A stretch of DNA of 64,000 nt. Source: JAUIKM01 sp964445695. Its GTDB lineage: Bacteria; Bacteroidota; Ignavibacteria; Kapaibacteriales; UBA7675. The position numbers and the translations under genes were made by a program. The stretch spans positions 1-64,000 of the forward strand of contig CAYULF010000020.1 in NCBI GenBank assembly GCA_964445695.1, in the 5' to 3' direction. Positions 25,983 through 35,568 of this stretch are shown one piece after another. Under the pieces are notes generated by a model that did not search any database, was not told the origin of the DNA, and saw only the letters and a list, made by a program, of their open reading frames with translations. How positions within the stretch are numbered: the first letter of the stretch is position 1; each line of letters begins with the position of its first letter.

Positions 25983-27040
25983 TGCGCATCTCGACGGTCT
26001 TATTGATTAGTGTCTTTCTGTTTGCTGCGGATCTCTGCGCCCAGGAGAAAACCACCGGCAGCTTTCAACTGGAAGGCCTGAGTGAAAAATCTTATGCGGT
26101 CTACGTCCCGACGCAGTACGATGCCGGGAAAGCCAACGGCATGATTCTCGTGCTGCACCCGCGCAACACGGCGCGCTGGACCGCCGCCGCCTGGCGCGAC
26201 ACGCTGACGGCTTTTGCGGAGGCCAATCAACTGCTTATGGTAGCGCCGGACGGCGGCCCGGACGGCTCCGTAGCCGATCCGGACGACGAACTTTTTCAGC
26301 GCGCCCTGATCGACTCGATGAAGACCTGGTACAACGTTGACGACAAACGCATTTACGTGTTCGGCTTTTCGTTTGGTGGCCGGGCGGCCTACACGTTCGG
26401 CCTGCAGCATCCGGACGTTTTTGCCGGTTATCTGATTCTCGGTCCGGCGATTCAGCTGAGCGAAGTATCGGTGCAGCTGCGCGGCAACGCTTTCGGCAAG
26501 CCGTTCTACCTGATCAACGGCAGCCAGGATGCGCCGAATATCCGTTTTACGCCTTTTGTGGACATGCTTGAGGAAGAGGGCGCCATCGTCAACTCGCTGT
26601 TGTTGCAGGGCGTACCGCACACGATTGATTTTAACAATCGCAATCAGATCCTGAGCGATGCATTTCAGTGGCTGGACACGGTCGGGCGCACGACCACAGA
26701 CGTGGCCGAACACCCGCGCACGGCCGGACGCAATCTGCGTCTTTTCCCGAACTCGGTCGACCGCGCGGCTCTGCCGAATCTGACGCTCGAAGTACGGCCG
26801 ACAGTCACGATTCCCGGCTCACTCGGCGGCTCGGCAGCTACCTTCAATCTGCCGGATTCCTACCGCATGGGTCCGCAGCCGGTACGTGTGGAGATCATCA
26901 GCGCCGCCGGCGCTCTGGTTTGGACGAGCACGCTCGGCCCGGACGGCACGATTGGGATTCCCTCTTTGGCGGCGGGCCGATACTTTGTGCGAATGCACTT
27001 TGCCGACGGCCCCGAGGACGCCGACCTGATCATTCAGTAA
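25982..27040 (+). CDS. Secreted alpha/beta-hydrolase (PHB depolymerase/esterase-like) with T9SS-like C-terminus
   Basis: A 352-aa exported hydrolase. The signal peptide (MRISTVLLISVFLFAADLCA) is cut before QEK. The alpha/beta-hydrolase core has an oxyanion strand GMILVLHPRN, nucleophile motif GFSFGG, a possible acid in YLINGSQDAPN and a late His (GVPHTIDF), like Esterase D/PHB depolymerase LpqC-type enzymes. The last about 90 residues (LRLFPNSVDRAALPNLTLEV onward, PVRVEIISAAGALVW, AAGRYFVRMHF) resemble a T9SS sorting domain. GGAGGAGG lies about 10 bp before ATG 25982. An ATG at 25973 abuts that site and is unlikely. It is coupled to arsM by a one-base stop/start overlap. The substrate is unknown. 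Confidence 0.85.
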   Translation: MRISTVLLISVFLFAADLCAQEKTTGSFQLEGLSEKSYAVYVPTQYDAGKANGMILVLHPRNTARWTAAAWRDTLTAFAEANQLLMVAPDGGPDGSVADPDDELFQRALIDSMKTWYNVDDKRIYVFGFSFGGRAAYTFGLQHPDVFAGYLILGPAIQLSEVSVQLRGNAFGKPFYLINGSQDAPNIRFTPFVDMLEEEGAIVNSLLLQGVPHTIDFNNRNQILSDAFQWLDTVGRTTTDVAEHPRTAGRNLRLFPNSVDRAALPNLTLEVRPTVTIPGSLGGSAATFNLPDSYRMGPQPVRVEIISAAGALVWTSTLGPDGTIGIPSLAAGRYFVRMHFADGPEDADLIIQ

Positions 27041-27070
27041 ATGTCAGTTAATCACGCAGTTTAGGAACAC

Positions 27071-27103
27071 AAAAGGCCGCCGCAAGCGGCCTTTTGTGTT
27101 TCC
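27071..27103 (+). terminator. Terminator after the arsM-esterase operon
   Basis: AAAAGGCCGC and GCGGCCTTTT form a stem around CGCAA-type loop, followed by GTGTTT, 30 bp after the stop codon. Confidence 0.85.
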
Positions 27104-27204
27104 GGGCTTTTCGACAGGCCGGAACAAGGGTCGACCGCCGACCCACGTATGCACCACACTCTTCGATGCCGTTCACATTGATTGCAAATTCTACCGGAAG
27201 TTTC

Positions 27205-27336
27205 AACTGGACGGTTTTTGGGCCAACACAAAAAAGGGTCCCCCTCCATCGCCTATCCTGCCTGTCTACGATTTTTCAGTGATTTTTCGACTGGACGGTT
27301 TTTGGGCCAACACAGAAAAGGGTCCCCCTCCCCCTC
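27205..27336 (+). repeat. Direct repeat, 84-bp period
   Basis: CTGGACGGTTTTTGGGCCAA begins at 27207 and again at 27291; each is followed by CACARAAAAGGGTCCCCCTCC with one difference. Confidence 0.85.
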
Positions 27337-27714
27337 CGCCACCTGTCCATTTTGCTTGCGATTTTTTACTCCAGGGCGCGCTCTTCCGGCCCCGATTATC
27401 GCGGAATTTTTTCGGGGTACGCATCCCTTCCTGCGGGATTCCCTTGACGCGGCGCGGACGAACCTCCGGACGGCTCGACAGAGGCAACATGAGACCAAAT
27501 CAGCTTCTCATCAAGCGGAAAAGATTCAGCGGGCGGGTTTTACCGACAAGCGGGCGAAGTTTCGTGCTAATGTCACGCAGGATGCTGTTGACTTCTGACG
27601 AGCGCGACGGCTCAGGGACTGTTGGACTTGAAGACCGGCTCTGAGACTTCAGTCTCCGGGACTGCAGTGATTCATGAAGGCCGGCAGCTCGACGACTGTC
27701 GGCTTACAACCCAG

Positions 27715-27778
27715 TGGCAAGCAAAAATGCAAGGGAGCCTGATCCCGCCGGCGCAGACAAGGGAGCAAAGCGGTCAGG
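27715..27778 (+). repeat. 65-bp interspersed repeat, degenerate copy 3
   Basis: GGCAAGCAAAAATG, GGGAGCCTGA, CAAGGGA and AAAGCGGTCAGG align in order with the copies at 646-710 and 8007-8071, but the middle has diverged. Confidence 0.45.
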
Positions 27779-27808
27779 AACGTTCGCGTTCGCGATGAAT
27801 GTGCGGAC

Positions 27809-29269
27809 TCAGTCCTCGTTTTTGATGAGTTCGTAGCCGCCGGCATTGTCCTTGACAAAAAAGCCGGCCGCCTGAATTTTGTCGCGCAGGACGTCGGCTT
27901 CCTGCCAGTCGCGGCGTTTGCGGGCGTCGATGCGCTCCTGCGCCCAGCGCTGCACGTCCGCCGGAACTTCCAGCCTGACTTCCGGCCGCGGGCCGAACTC
28001 CCATGCGGCAAAAATGTCGTTGAACTCGCGGAAAAAGTCGAGCAGAGCCGCGCGTGTGTCGGCGTCGAGACGCGGCGGTTGATACTGTTTGAAGAAGGAG
28101 AATATCTCGCCGATGGCCTTGGGCGTGTTGAGATTGTCGGCCAGGTGAGCAAACACGGCCTGACGGAAAGCGGCCACGTCAGCCGCCTCCTTGCCGGGCT
28201 CGCCTTCACTGAGGCGGTAGATGTAATCCTGAATGCGCGCGCGCGCCTTTTTGCAGGCCTTGATGCCCGCGAAGGTGAAATTGAACACCGAAGCGTGATG
28301 CGCCGCCAGCACGTGATAACGAATGTCGAGCGGGTCAAAGCCCTTGTCCATCAGATCCCGCAGCGTGAAGAAATTGCCGGCGGACTTGGACATCTTGCGG
28401 CTCTCGACTTCAAGGAATTCGTTGTGGCACCAGAAGCGCGTCGGCTCAACACCGTAGCCGGCCTTGCTCTGCGCTATCTCGTCCTCATGGTGCGGAAAGC
28501 GGAGATCAACACCGCCCGTGTGGATGTCGAAGGGCAGGCCAAGCAGATCCGCCTCCATCGTGGAGCACTCAATGTGCCAGCCGGGCCGACCGGGGCAGGC
28601 CTGACCATCGACCTCAAACTCCCAGTAGGGTTCGCCCTCGCGGCGCGCTTTCCACAGAACAAAATCGCTGACCTGATCGCGTTCGTACTCGTCGGCATCA
28701 ATGCGCACGCCGGCCTGAAAATTGTCGAAGTCGATATTGACGAGTTTGCCGTATTTGTCGGCGGCGGACCAGGCGTTGACGTCGAAGTAGACGCTGCCTT
28801 CACGAACGTAGCCGAAGCCGTTGGCGACGATGCGACGGACGAGGTCCTGCATCTGCTCGATGTACTCGGTGGCACGCGGCATGGCGATCATCTGATCGGG
28901 ATCAATGCCGAGGGAGCGCAGATCGTTGACAAATGCATCGGAGTAGTAATCGGTAAAGCGCCGCAGGTTGTCAATGGGATCCTCGCTCTGCGGTCCCATT
29001 TCCGCCTTCCAGGTAGGAGCGCCGATGGCGCTGTCGCGAATGGTCTTGTCGTCGATGTCGGTGATATTCATCACCCAGCGGACGTCATAGCCGCCGATGA
29101 CGCGCAGGACGCGCTGCAGAAGATCGGGAAAGAGAAAAGAGCGCATGTTGCCGATGTGGGCATAAGAATACACCGTGGGGCCGCAGGAATACATTCTGAC
29201 GGTATTGCCTTCCAGCGGTTTAAATGGCTCCAGCTTGCGCGTAAGGGTATTGTAAAGCTCAATAGTCAT
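27809..29269 (-). CDS. cysS: Cysteine--tRNA ligase
   Basis: A 486-aa class I aminoacyl-tRNA synthetase charging tRNA-Cys. The zinc/cysteine-binding Cys is in MYSCGPTVY, the HIGH-class motif is HIGN, zinc ligands recur in WHIECSTM and HHEDEIAQS, and KMSKS is followed by the stem-contact-fold and anticodon-binding domain. ITDIDDKTI is conserved. The C-terminus (RKRRDWQEADVLRDKIQAAG) is the usual end. Length matches the family. It is monocistronic. Confidence 0.97.
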   Translation of the reverse strand: MTIELYNTLTRKLEPFKPLEGNTVRMYSCGPTVYSYAHIGNMRSFLFPDLLQRVLRVIGGYDVRWVMNITDIDDKTIRDSAIGAPTWKAEMGPQSEDPIDNLRRFTDYYSDAFVNDLRSLGIDPDQMIAMPRATEYIEQMQDLVRRIVANGFGYVREGSVYFDVNAWSAADKYGKLVNIDFDNFQAGVRIDADEYERDQVSDFVLWKARREGEPYWEFEVDGQACPGRPGWHIECSTMEADLLGLPFDIHTGGVDLRFPHHEDEIAQSKAGYGVEPTRFWCHNEFLEVESRKMSKSAGNFFTLRDLMDKGFDPLDIRYHVLAAHHASVFNFTFAGIKACKKARARIQDYIYRLSEGEPGKEAADVAAFRQAVFAHLADNLNTPKAIGEIFSFFKQYQPPRLDADTRAALLDFFREFNDIFAAWEFGPRPEVRLEVPADVQRWAQERIDARKRRDWQEADVLRDKIQAAGFFVKDNAGGYELIKNED

Positions 29270-30000
29270 CGTTCGTCAAGATCGGTTTGTGACATACACC
29301 TGCTTGCACCCGAAAATTAGCAAAATGCTTTCGGGCGTGCAACGACGCACGCACCGGGCGGATCATTGGGCGGACGAGCCAAGCGACGATGAAAAAGGCA
29401 GTGAAAAGCACAAAATCAAAGGTTCTGAACTGGTTGAGGCCGTGGTATGAATGGCAGTCAAATCATCCAAGGATAAAACAAATAGCAGGCAATGTCAACG
29501 AAAAAAATGAGCGTCGCTAATATTTCCACCCAAAAAAGTTTTTTGTGGCACAGGGCCGAATTTGTCCCTCGATTTTTTCAATAAATCACCTATCTACGCA
29601 ATGTGACTTCTGAGAGTCAGAAGGTATTCTCACAATTAACGGAAACGTTGATTCTTAAACACGGCAGGCGAATTAAATGAAACCAATCCGACACTTACCG
29701 TGTACTAGGGTCAACGGACAAACACAGACCCCGGAGTCCGGCCGGAAGGCACGGTAAAACACATGATACGGTGTTGGACGGCGGAGACAAAGGGAGCCGA
29801 AACCGGGCGAAACTGAAACAGGGACAAATTTTTCCTGAGACAAAATTCACAATCGCGGTTCGGCAAGAAATCAAAAGTTTTGTTTAACCAAATGGTGGCA
29901 GGAGGCCTGAGCGGAAAGATGTTCAACCCGAAAAATGGAGTTGTGCTTATGTCAGGTTGACACTCATTTTGTTTATTCCTTTACACGAAGGAGGAGAGCT
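29270..30000. other. Long intergenic region upstream of prkA
   Basis: About 730 bp, AT-richer in 29470-29700, between divergent cysS and prkA. It presumably carries both promoters. AAGGAGGAGAG at 29988-29998 is the strong ribosome site that fixes the prkA start. A 71-aa minus frame at 29711-29926 was rejected. No hairpin or repeat was found. Confidence 0.5.
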
Positions 30001-31935
30001 ATGGTTAGCGTGCAGGAATTACAACGGATGATAGAAGATGATCGGCGTGACAACCCGAAGCAGTCCTGGAAGGGGACTTTCATCGACTATCTGCATATGC
30101 TTCAGGAGACCCCTGAAGTAACGAAACTTGCCCACACCCGCCTCTATAGAGCGCTGACGCAGGCTGGATCACGAAACATCCTCGATACCAGCGACGCCCG
30201 CGTGAAGCGTTTGTTTAACGACGATCCCATTCCCGTATACAAGTTTTTTGAAGACGAATTTTTCGGCATCGAAAAAACGATAGCCAAAATCGTCCGCTAT
30301 TTCCATTCCGCAGCATTAAAAGGTGAAGAAAGTCGCCAGGTACTTTACCTGATGGGCCCCGTCGGCGCAGGTAAGAGTTCGCTGATTGAAAAGATTAAAC
30401 AGGCGCTGGAACAAGCGCCGCCGTTCTACGCCATCGAAGGCTGCCCCATGCACGAAGAACCGCTGCACCTGCTGCCGCGGCACCTTCGTCCCGAGTTTGA
30501 AGGCATGCTCGGCGTGCACATCGAAGGCGACCTCTGCCCGATCTGCCGCCGTCGACTCAAAGAAGAATTCGGCGGGCGTTACGAAGAAATGCCGGTTGTT
30601 TCGCGAGAGTTTTCCAAGCGCAATCGCACCGGCATCGGCATGGTGCCGCCGGTCGACCCGAACAACCAGGATACCTCCGTGTTAATCGGCTCGGTCGACA
30701 TTTCCAAGCTCGACATGTATTCTGAAGGCGACGCCCGCGTCCTTGACCTCAACGGAGCGTTAAACGTGGGCAACCGCGGTATGGTGGAATTTATCGAAGT
30801 CTTCAAGAACGAAACAGAGTACCTGCACGCCATGATTACGGCGACGCAGGAAAAGTCGATTCCGGCGCCGGGACGCCACGGCATGATTTATCTGGACACG
30901 GTAATCGTGGCGCACTCGAACGAAGCCGAATGGCAGAAGTTTAAGGCTGATCACACAAACGAAGCTATACTTGACCGCATCGTGGTTGTTAAGGTGCCGT
31001 ACAATCTGCGCCTGAGCGAAGAGGTCAAAATCTACCGCAAAATTATTGGCGCATCCGACTTCAATGCGGACATCGCGCCGCACACAATTGAAATTGCATC
31101 CATGTTCGCTTTGTTAACGCGCCTGGAGCCGACAAACAAATGCGACCTGATGACCAAACTTCGCATTTACAACGGCGAAGAAGTCGTCGAGCAGGGTTCG
31201 ACCAAAAAGCTGGATGCACGCGAACTGCGCGAGGATGCGCGCAACGAGGGCATGACCGGCATTTCGACGCGTTTCATCATGAAAGCGCTCGACAATGCCC
31301 TGTCCGACAATTTCGAGGGCAATTGCATTCACCCGATCAACGTACGTGAAGCACTGATCAAAATGGTGAAGGAAACGGAACTGCCCGAGGACACGCGCAA
31401 ACGCTACCTCGGCTTCCTGCAGGACACCCTGCACAAGGAATACCTGAAAGTCCTCGAGAAAGAAATCGCCAAGGCCTTTGTCTACAGTTACCAGGAACAG
31501 GCCGAACAGTTGTTCCAGAACTATCTGGACCACACCGAAGCATATGTTAACAAAACCAAGGTGCGCGACCGCAACACCAGGGAAGAGCTCGAACCGGACG
31601 TCGATTTCCTCGCGACGATCGAAGCGCAGATCGGCATCACCGGTTCCGCCTGCGACGGCTTCCGCCAGGAAGTCATCGCCTACCTCTGGTCGGCATCGCG
31701 GCGCGGCGTCACCTTAACATTTTCGAGTTACGAGCCGCTGAAAGAAGCGATCGAGAAACACCTGATGGTGTCCGTCCGCGACATCAGCCGCATCGTGACC
31801 AAAGCACAGACGCGCGACGGCGAGCAGGAGCAGAAGTACGGCGACATGGTCAGGAGCATGATCGCCAACGGTTATCCGGCTTCCTGCGTAGATGTCATTC
31901 TCAAGTACGCAGCCAATCACTTGTGGAAAGACTGA
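30001..31935 (+). CDS. prkA: PrkA/YeaG family serine protein kinase-type AAA ATPase
   Basis: A 644-aa PrkA. The N-terminal AAA ATPase domain has Walker A GPVGAGKS (residues 119-126), and the region SVLIGSVDISKLDMYSEGDA and the C-terminal PrkA kinase-like domain follow. A Cys motif (CPICRRR) and EGCPMHEEPLHLLP are typical. In Bacillus, PrkA supports sporulation; in E. coli, YeaG acts with YeaH in nitrogen-starvation and stationary-phase responses. The ATG at 30001 follows a near-perfect AAGGAGG; the frame is open upstream but without a ribosome site. It heads an operon with a small basic ORF, YeaH and SpoVR, the conserved PrkA-YeaH-SpoVR set. Confidence 0.96.
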   Translation: MVSVQELQRMIEDDRRDNPKQSWKGTFIDYLHMLQETPEVTKLAHTRLYRALTQAGSRNILDTSDARVKRLFNDDPIPVYKFFEDEFFGIEKTIAKIVRYFHSAALKGEESRQVLYLMGPVGAGKSSLIEKIKQALEQAPPFYAIEGCPMHEEPLHLLPRHLRPEFEGMLGVHIEGDLCPICRRRLKEEFGGRYEEMPVVSREFSKRNRTGIGMVPPVDPNNQDTSVLIGSVDISKLDMYSEGDARVLDLNGALNVGNRGMVEFIEVFKNETEYLHAMITATQEKSIPAPGRHGMIYLDTVIVAHSNEAEWQKFKADHTNEAILDRIVVVKVPYNLRLSEEVKIYRKIIGASDFNADIAPHTIEIASMFALLTRLEPTNKCDLMTKLRIYNGEEVVEQGSTKKLDARELREDARNEGMTGISTRFIMKALDNALSDNFEGNCIHPINVREALIKMVKETELPEDTRKRYLGFLQDTLHKEYLKVLEKEIAKAFVYSYQEQAEQLFQNYLDHTEAYVNKTKVRDRNTREELEPDVDFLATIEAQIGITGSACDGFRQEVIAYLWSASRRGVTLTFSSYEPLKEAIEKHLMVSVRDISRIVTKAQTRDGEQEQKYGDMVRSMIANGYPASCVDVILKYAANHLWKD

Positions 31936-32097
31936 CCCCCCGAACATTCCCGGCCCATGAGTCGCCGCGCAGCCCCAGGGCCTGCGGCGACTCCCGCTGA
32001 ACAAGTCGTACAGCCGGAGGTATTCCGGCGCGAGCGCGGCAAAAAATGCCGCATCAGGAGCAACACAACTTAACATTCTCTTCCGGGAGGCGTCGAC

Positions 32098-32301
32098 ATG
32101 AAAAAGCGATTTCCCATCATTCCCGAACTCGATCCCGAAATGGACGAGTTGCGGAAGCAAACACAGAAACCAGGTAAACGCACCGGCTCCAACGCCGGAC
32201 GCAAACGCAAAAAACGGAAATCAGCAACGGGGTTTAACACAATGACGGCAGGCAGACGAGTTAACAACGGCAGGACACGTAAAAGCGGACGAACGCTGTA
32301 A
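32098..32301 (+). CDS. Small, very basic protein between prkA and yeaH
   Basis: A 67-aa frame, MKKRFPIIPELDPEMDELRK at the start and then almost entirely Lys/Arg/Gly/Ser (KRKKRKSATG, TAGRRVNNGRTRKSG). It has a good ribosome site, GGGAGG 6 bp before the ATG, and lies in the same direction inside the prkA-yeaH-spoVR operon. No family is recognised. The composition suggests nucleic-acid binding. It could be a chance frame, but the ribosome site and position favour a real small gene. Confidence 0.5.
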   Translation: MKKRFPIIPELDPEMDELRKQTQKPGKRTGSNAGRKRKKRKSATGFNTMTAGRRVNNGRTRKSGRTL

Positions 32302-32638
32302 GTTCAACAAACAGCAACGTAAACCGACAATGTCGTAGCTCTCCAGAGTGTCGGTTCCCGGCAGTCGGTTCGGAATCAAGGTGCTTGGATCAAGCAGTCG
32401 TCGCACATTCCAGTAATTGATGAGTTGAAGGTAAATGGAAGTGTGAATTTCGGATCGATGCGCCGGGGCCGGCGCTCGTTTTTGGAGGCAATTTTCCCAA
32501 CTTAACACAATACTCGCAACATATATGAAGAGACTATACATGAACAGATGGAGAATGGTGATTGACATGAAGTGAATTCACGGATCCCCGGGCCGCAAGG
32601 CTTTCTCGACTGTTTAATGGTCGAAAGGATGGAGAGAT
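32302..32638. other. Gap within the prkA-yeaH operon
   Basis: About 335 bp with no gene or hairpin recognised. GGAGAG before ATG 32639 is the yeaH ribosome site. An internal promoter is possible. Confidence 0.4.
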
Positions 32639-33988
32639 ATGATTGAATTTGTCATACGCGAATGGCAGCCCTCCGAGGCGCAACGCAGCGACAGAAGCGC
32701 CGGAGACAGGGCACGACACCGGCATAAAGTACGCGAGGCTATCCGTGAGAATATCGCGGACATCATAGCCGAAGAATCGATTATCGGACGCAACAACGAC
32801 AAAATTATCAAAGTGCCGATCCGCGGCATCAAAGAATACCGCTTTGTCTACGGCGACAACAACAACCCTCAGGTCGGCGAAGGCAACGGCGACGAACAAA
32901 CCGGCCAGGTGATCGGCCAGGGCGACGACCAGCAGCAGGGCGAAGGGCAGGCCGGCGACCAGAAAGGCGTCGACTACTATGAGACCGACGTCAGCCTGGA
33001 AGAGCTGATCGACATTATGTTTGAAGACCTGGAACTACCCTTCCAGGAGCGCAAGAAACTGCGCAATATCGAGACGGACAGCAACCGCAAGAAAATTGGC
33101 TACCGCAAAAAAGGCGTCAGAGCCAACCTGTCCCACTATCGCACCGCGCTGGAACGCGTGCGCCGCATGCAGGGCGTTAAACGCCGCCTGGCATTGCTCG
33201 AACAACAGATTGAGGAAGTTGAACAACTGCTCGAATCGACGCGCGACGCAACATCCGACCTGCGCATCAACTACTCGAGGGAACTGGCCTTTCTGCGTGA
33301 AAAACACGCGGAGACGCAAGCGCTCTTAAACAACAGCGCCGACGACTCCGTTGAGGCGACAAGTACAGAACCGGCGCCGCGTTTCCCCTTCCGCGAAAGC
33401 GACCTGCGCTACCATCATCATCGCAATAAACTGCGCCCGGAATCAAACGCCGTGGTGATCTGCATCATGGATACCTCCGGATCGATGGACACGCTCAAAA
33501 AGTACCTGGCACGCAGCTTCTTCTTTCTGCTCTTCAGTTTTGTGCGGACCAAATACGACAAGGTGGAAGTGGTGTTTGTGGCGCACAGCACCGAAGCTCA
33601 GGAAGTGACTGAGGAAGAGTTCTTCACGAAGGGACAGTCGGGCGGGACCTACATCTCCTCCGGCTACAACAAAGCGCTCGAAATCATGCAGGAGCGCTAC
33701 CATCCAAGCCTCTGGAACGTCTATGCCTTCCACTGTTCCGACGGCGACAATTTTCCCAATGACAACCAGAAAACGGCGGAAGCCGCGCTTGAGCTGTGCG
33801 AGAACTGCAACCTGTTCGGCTACGGTGAGATTAAACCGAACGGAAAACGCTCCTACGAAAACAGCATGTTGAGTTTCTTCGAGAAAAACATCGATGCCGA
33901 CAACTTCCGCTCTTTGTTAATTAACGGCAAGGAAGATATCTGGAACGCCTTCCGCGATTTTCTTTCCGCCGAGCGAGGTGCGTCATGA
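32639..33988 (+). CDS. yeaH: YeaH/UPF0229 (DUF444) family protein
   Basis: A 449-aa member of the DUF444 family, always found beside PrkA and SpoVR. The N-terminal part is charged and contains DIIAEESIIGRNNDKIIKVP and a Gly/Gln/Asp linker. The C-terminal half is a von Willebrand A-like domain with the MIDAS motif DTSGS (278-282) and later GGTYISSGY and HCSDGDNF. It is thought to work with the PrkA kinase in stress and stationary-phase signalling. Its stop overlaps the SpoVR start by 4 bp (ATGA), so the two are translationally coupled. Confidence 0.95.
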   Translation: MIEFVIREWQPSEAQRSDRSAGDRARHRHKVREAIRENIADIIAEESIIGRNNDKIIKVPIRGIKEYRFVYGDNNNPQVGEGNGDEQTGQVIGQGDDQQQGEGQAGDQKGVDYYETDVSLEELIDIMFEDLELPFQERKKLRNIETDSNRKKIGYRKKGVRANLSHYRTALERVRRMQGVKRRLALLEQQIEEVEQLLESTRDATSDLRINYSRELAFLREKHAETQALLNNSADDSVEATSTEPAPRFPFRESDLRYHHHRNKLRPESNAVVICIMDTSGSMDTLKKYLARSFFFLLFSFVRTKYDKVEVVFVAHSTEAQEVTEEEFFTKGQSGGTYISSGYNKALEIMQERYHPSLWNVYAFHCSDGDNFPNDNQKTAEAALELCENCNLFGYGEIKPNGKRSYENSMLSFFEKNIDADNFRSLLINGKEDIWNAFRDFLSAERGAS

Positions 33989-35490
33989 GAAACTATCAAT
34001 TGCAGGATCTGCACGACTGGGCCGAACGCGCGTCCGCAATGGCGCAGGAATTTGGGCTCGACTGTTTTCCGCAGGAATTTGAAATCTGCGATCACGAGCA
34101 GATGCTAGGCTACATGTCCTACTCCGGCATGCCTTCGCACTACCCGCACTGGTCCTACGGCAAACAGTTTGAAAAACAGAAGACGATGTACGACTACGGC
34201 GTCTCCGGGCTGCCGTACGAAATGGTGATTAACTCCAACCCCTGCCTGGCCTACCTGATGCGCGACAACTCTCTGCTGCTGCAGGTGCTGACAATCGCAC
34301 ACGTGTACGGCCACAACGACTTCTTCAAGAACAACTTTACCTTTGCGCACACGCAGCCCGAGTACGTGCTGCAGAAGTTTAAAATGCACGCCGACCGCAT
34401 CCGCGGCTACGTCGAAGATCCGGGCATCGGCATCGAACGCGTTGAGGCTATGATCGACGCCGCGCACGCGCTCTCGCTGCAGTGCCAACGCAATATGCAG
34501 ATTAAACGCAGCTCGCCCGATCAGGTCCGCGAGCAGATTATCCGCGACTACGAACGCGAGGCCGGCGACAACTACGACGAAGACGAACTGCGTCGCCGCC
34601 TGCGCCACAACCCGCCGGCGCCCGAAGAAAACCTGCTGGAGTTTATCCGCGACAACAATCCGGAATTGGCCGAATGGCAGCGAGACATCATCTCGATTGT
34701 CGTAGCGCAGACGCGCTATTTCATTCCACAGATGGAAACCAAGATCATGAACGAGGGCTGGGCCTCGTACTGGCACCACGCCATCATGAGTTCGCTGGAT
34801 CTGCCGCAGGACATGCACATGGAATTTCTCGTGCGCCACGCCCAGGTCCTGCGTCCGCATCCCGGCGGCCTGAATCCTTATCACCTGGGCTACAAAGTGC
34901 TCAACGCCATTCGCATCTGGTACGACGGTGCGATTGACGAAAAGGCGCTGCGGCCCGATGAACACTCGCTCTTTGTTAAAATGCGCGAAGACTTCGAACG
35001 GCGCGACGCGATTCCCTTCGACACGCGCGACGTCAGCGGAATACAAAAGCTCTTTCAGGTGCGCGAGGCCGACCGAGACAAGTCCTTCCTGCGCCAGTAC
35101 CTGACGCCGGCGATCATGGAAGACCTCAACCTCTTTGAGTTTGAACGTCGCCAAAACCACCGCGGTCAACGCGTCGGAATGGTGACGAACACGTCGAACA
35201 CGGAAGGCTGGCGCCACGTCAAGGAGTCGCTGCTCGCAAACATCGGCACAGAATCGCTGCCCGTAATCAAAATTGAAGACGCCGGATTTGACGGCGTCGG
35301 TACGCTCCTGCTGCGGCACTACAGCGACGGCCGTGAACTGGAAGCGTCCTACGCTCAGCACACACTCAAATATGTTAAACAGCTATGGCATAGAGCCGTA
35401 CGCCTGGAGGCGATTATCGCAGGGAAGGAAACCGCATTTACGGTCGACATGGAAGGGAATCTGGATACGAAACAAAGAAAAGCGGCCTGA
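33985..35490 (+). CDS. spoVR: SpoVR family protein
   Basis: A 501-aa SpoVR homologue. Conserved features: CDHEQMLGYMSYSGMPSHYP, HWSYGKQFE, NPCLAYLMRDNSL, IAHVYGHNDFFKNN, the NEGWASYWHH motif (metal-ligand-like His and Glu) and HPGGLNPYHLGY. In Bacillus it affects spore cortex; in non-sporulating bacteria it is a conserved partner of PrkA and YeaH with an unknown biochemical role. It is the last gene of the operon and is followed by a large hairpin. Confidence 0.96.
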   Translation: MRNYQLQDLHDWAERASAMAQEFGLDCFPQEFEICDHEQMLGYMSYSGMPSHYPHWSYGKQFEKQKTMYDYGVSGLPYEMVINSNPCLAYLMRDNSLLLQVLTIAHVYGHNDFFKNNFTFAHTQPEYVLQKFKMHADRIRGYVEDPGIGIERVEAMIDAAHALSLQCQRNMQIKRSSPDQVREQIIRDYEREAGDNYDEDELRRRLRHNPPAPEENLLEFIRDNNPELAEWQRDIISIVVAQTRYFIPQMETKIMNEGWASYWHHAIMSSLDLPQDMHMEFLVRHAQVLRPHPGGLNPYHLGYKVLNAIRIWYDGAIDEKALRPDEHSLFVKMREDFERRDAIPFDTRDVSGIQKLFQVREADRDKSFLRQYLTPAIMEDLNLFEFERRQNHRGQRVGMVTNTSNTEGWRHVKESLLANIGTESLPVIKIEDAGFDGVGTLLLRHYSDGRELEASYAQHTLKYVKQLWHRAVRLEAIIAGKETAFTVDMEGNLDTKQRKAA

Positions 35491-35525
35491 GCCGCCGAAT
35501 GAGTGGGAAGAGAGCCTCCAGCATC

Positions 35526-35563
35526 CGGGGCGTGATCGCGAGTCCAACCGCGATTGCGCCCCG
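35526..35563. terminator. Hairpin between convergent spoVR and hydrolase genes
   Basis: CGGGGCGTGATCGCG and CGCGATTGCGCCCCG form a long stem with a short loop. It lacks a long T run on either side, although GTTTAAGTCCCTTTTTT follows on the plus strand, so termination is likely but not certain. Confidence 0.5.
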
Positions 35564-35568
35564 CCTGT

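Larger units (their letters stand above)
27041..27808. other. Long intergenic region with a direct repeat
   Basis: About 770 bp. It contains the terminator above, an 84-bp-spaced direct repeat (27207-27332), and a degenerate third copy of the 65-bp repeat (27715-27778). Open frames here (such as 27096-27644) have skewed, repeat-driven composition and no ribosome site and were not accepted. Confidence 0.5.

Noticed and set aside
27096..27644. Plus-strand open frames in the intergenic region after the esterase
   Set aside because: Driven by the direct repeat, lacking ribosome sites and family likeness.
29711..29926. 71-aa minus-strand frame upstream of prkA
   Set aside because: Short, no ribosome site, in a region likely to hold promoters.
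34105..35361. 418-aa minus-strand frame opposite spoVR
   Set aside because: Antisense shadow; spoVR is certain from motifs and operon position.
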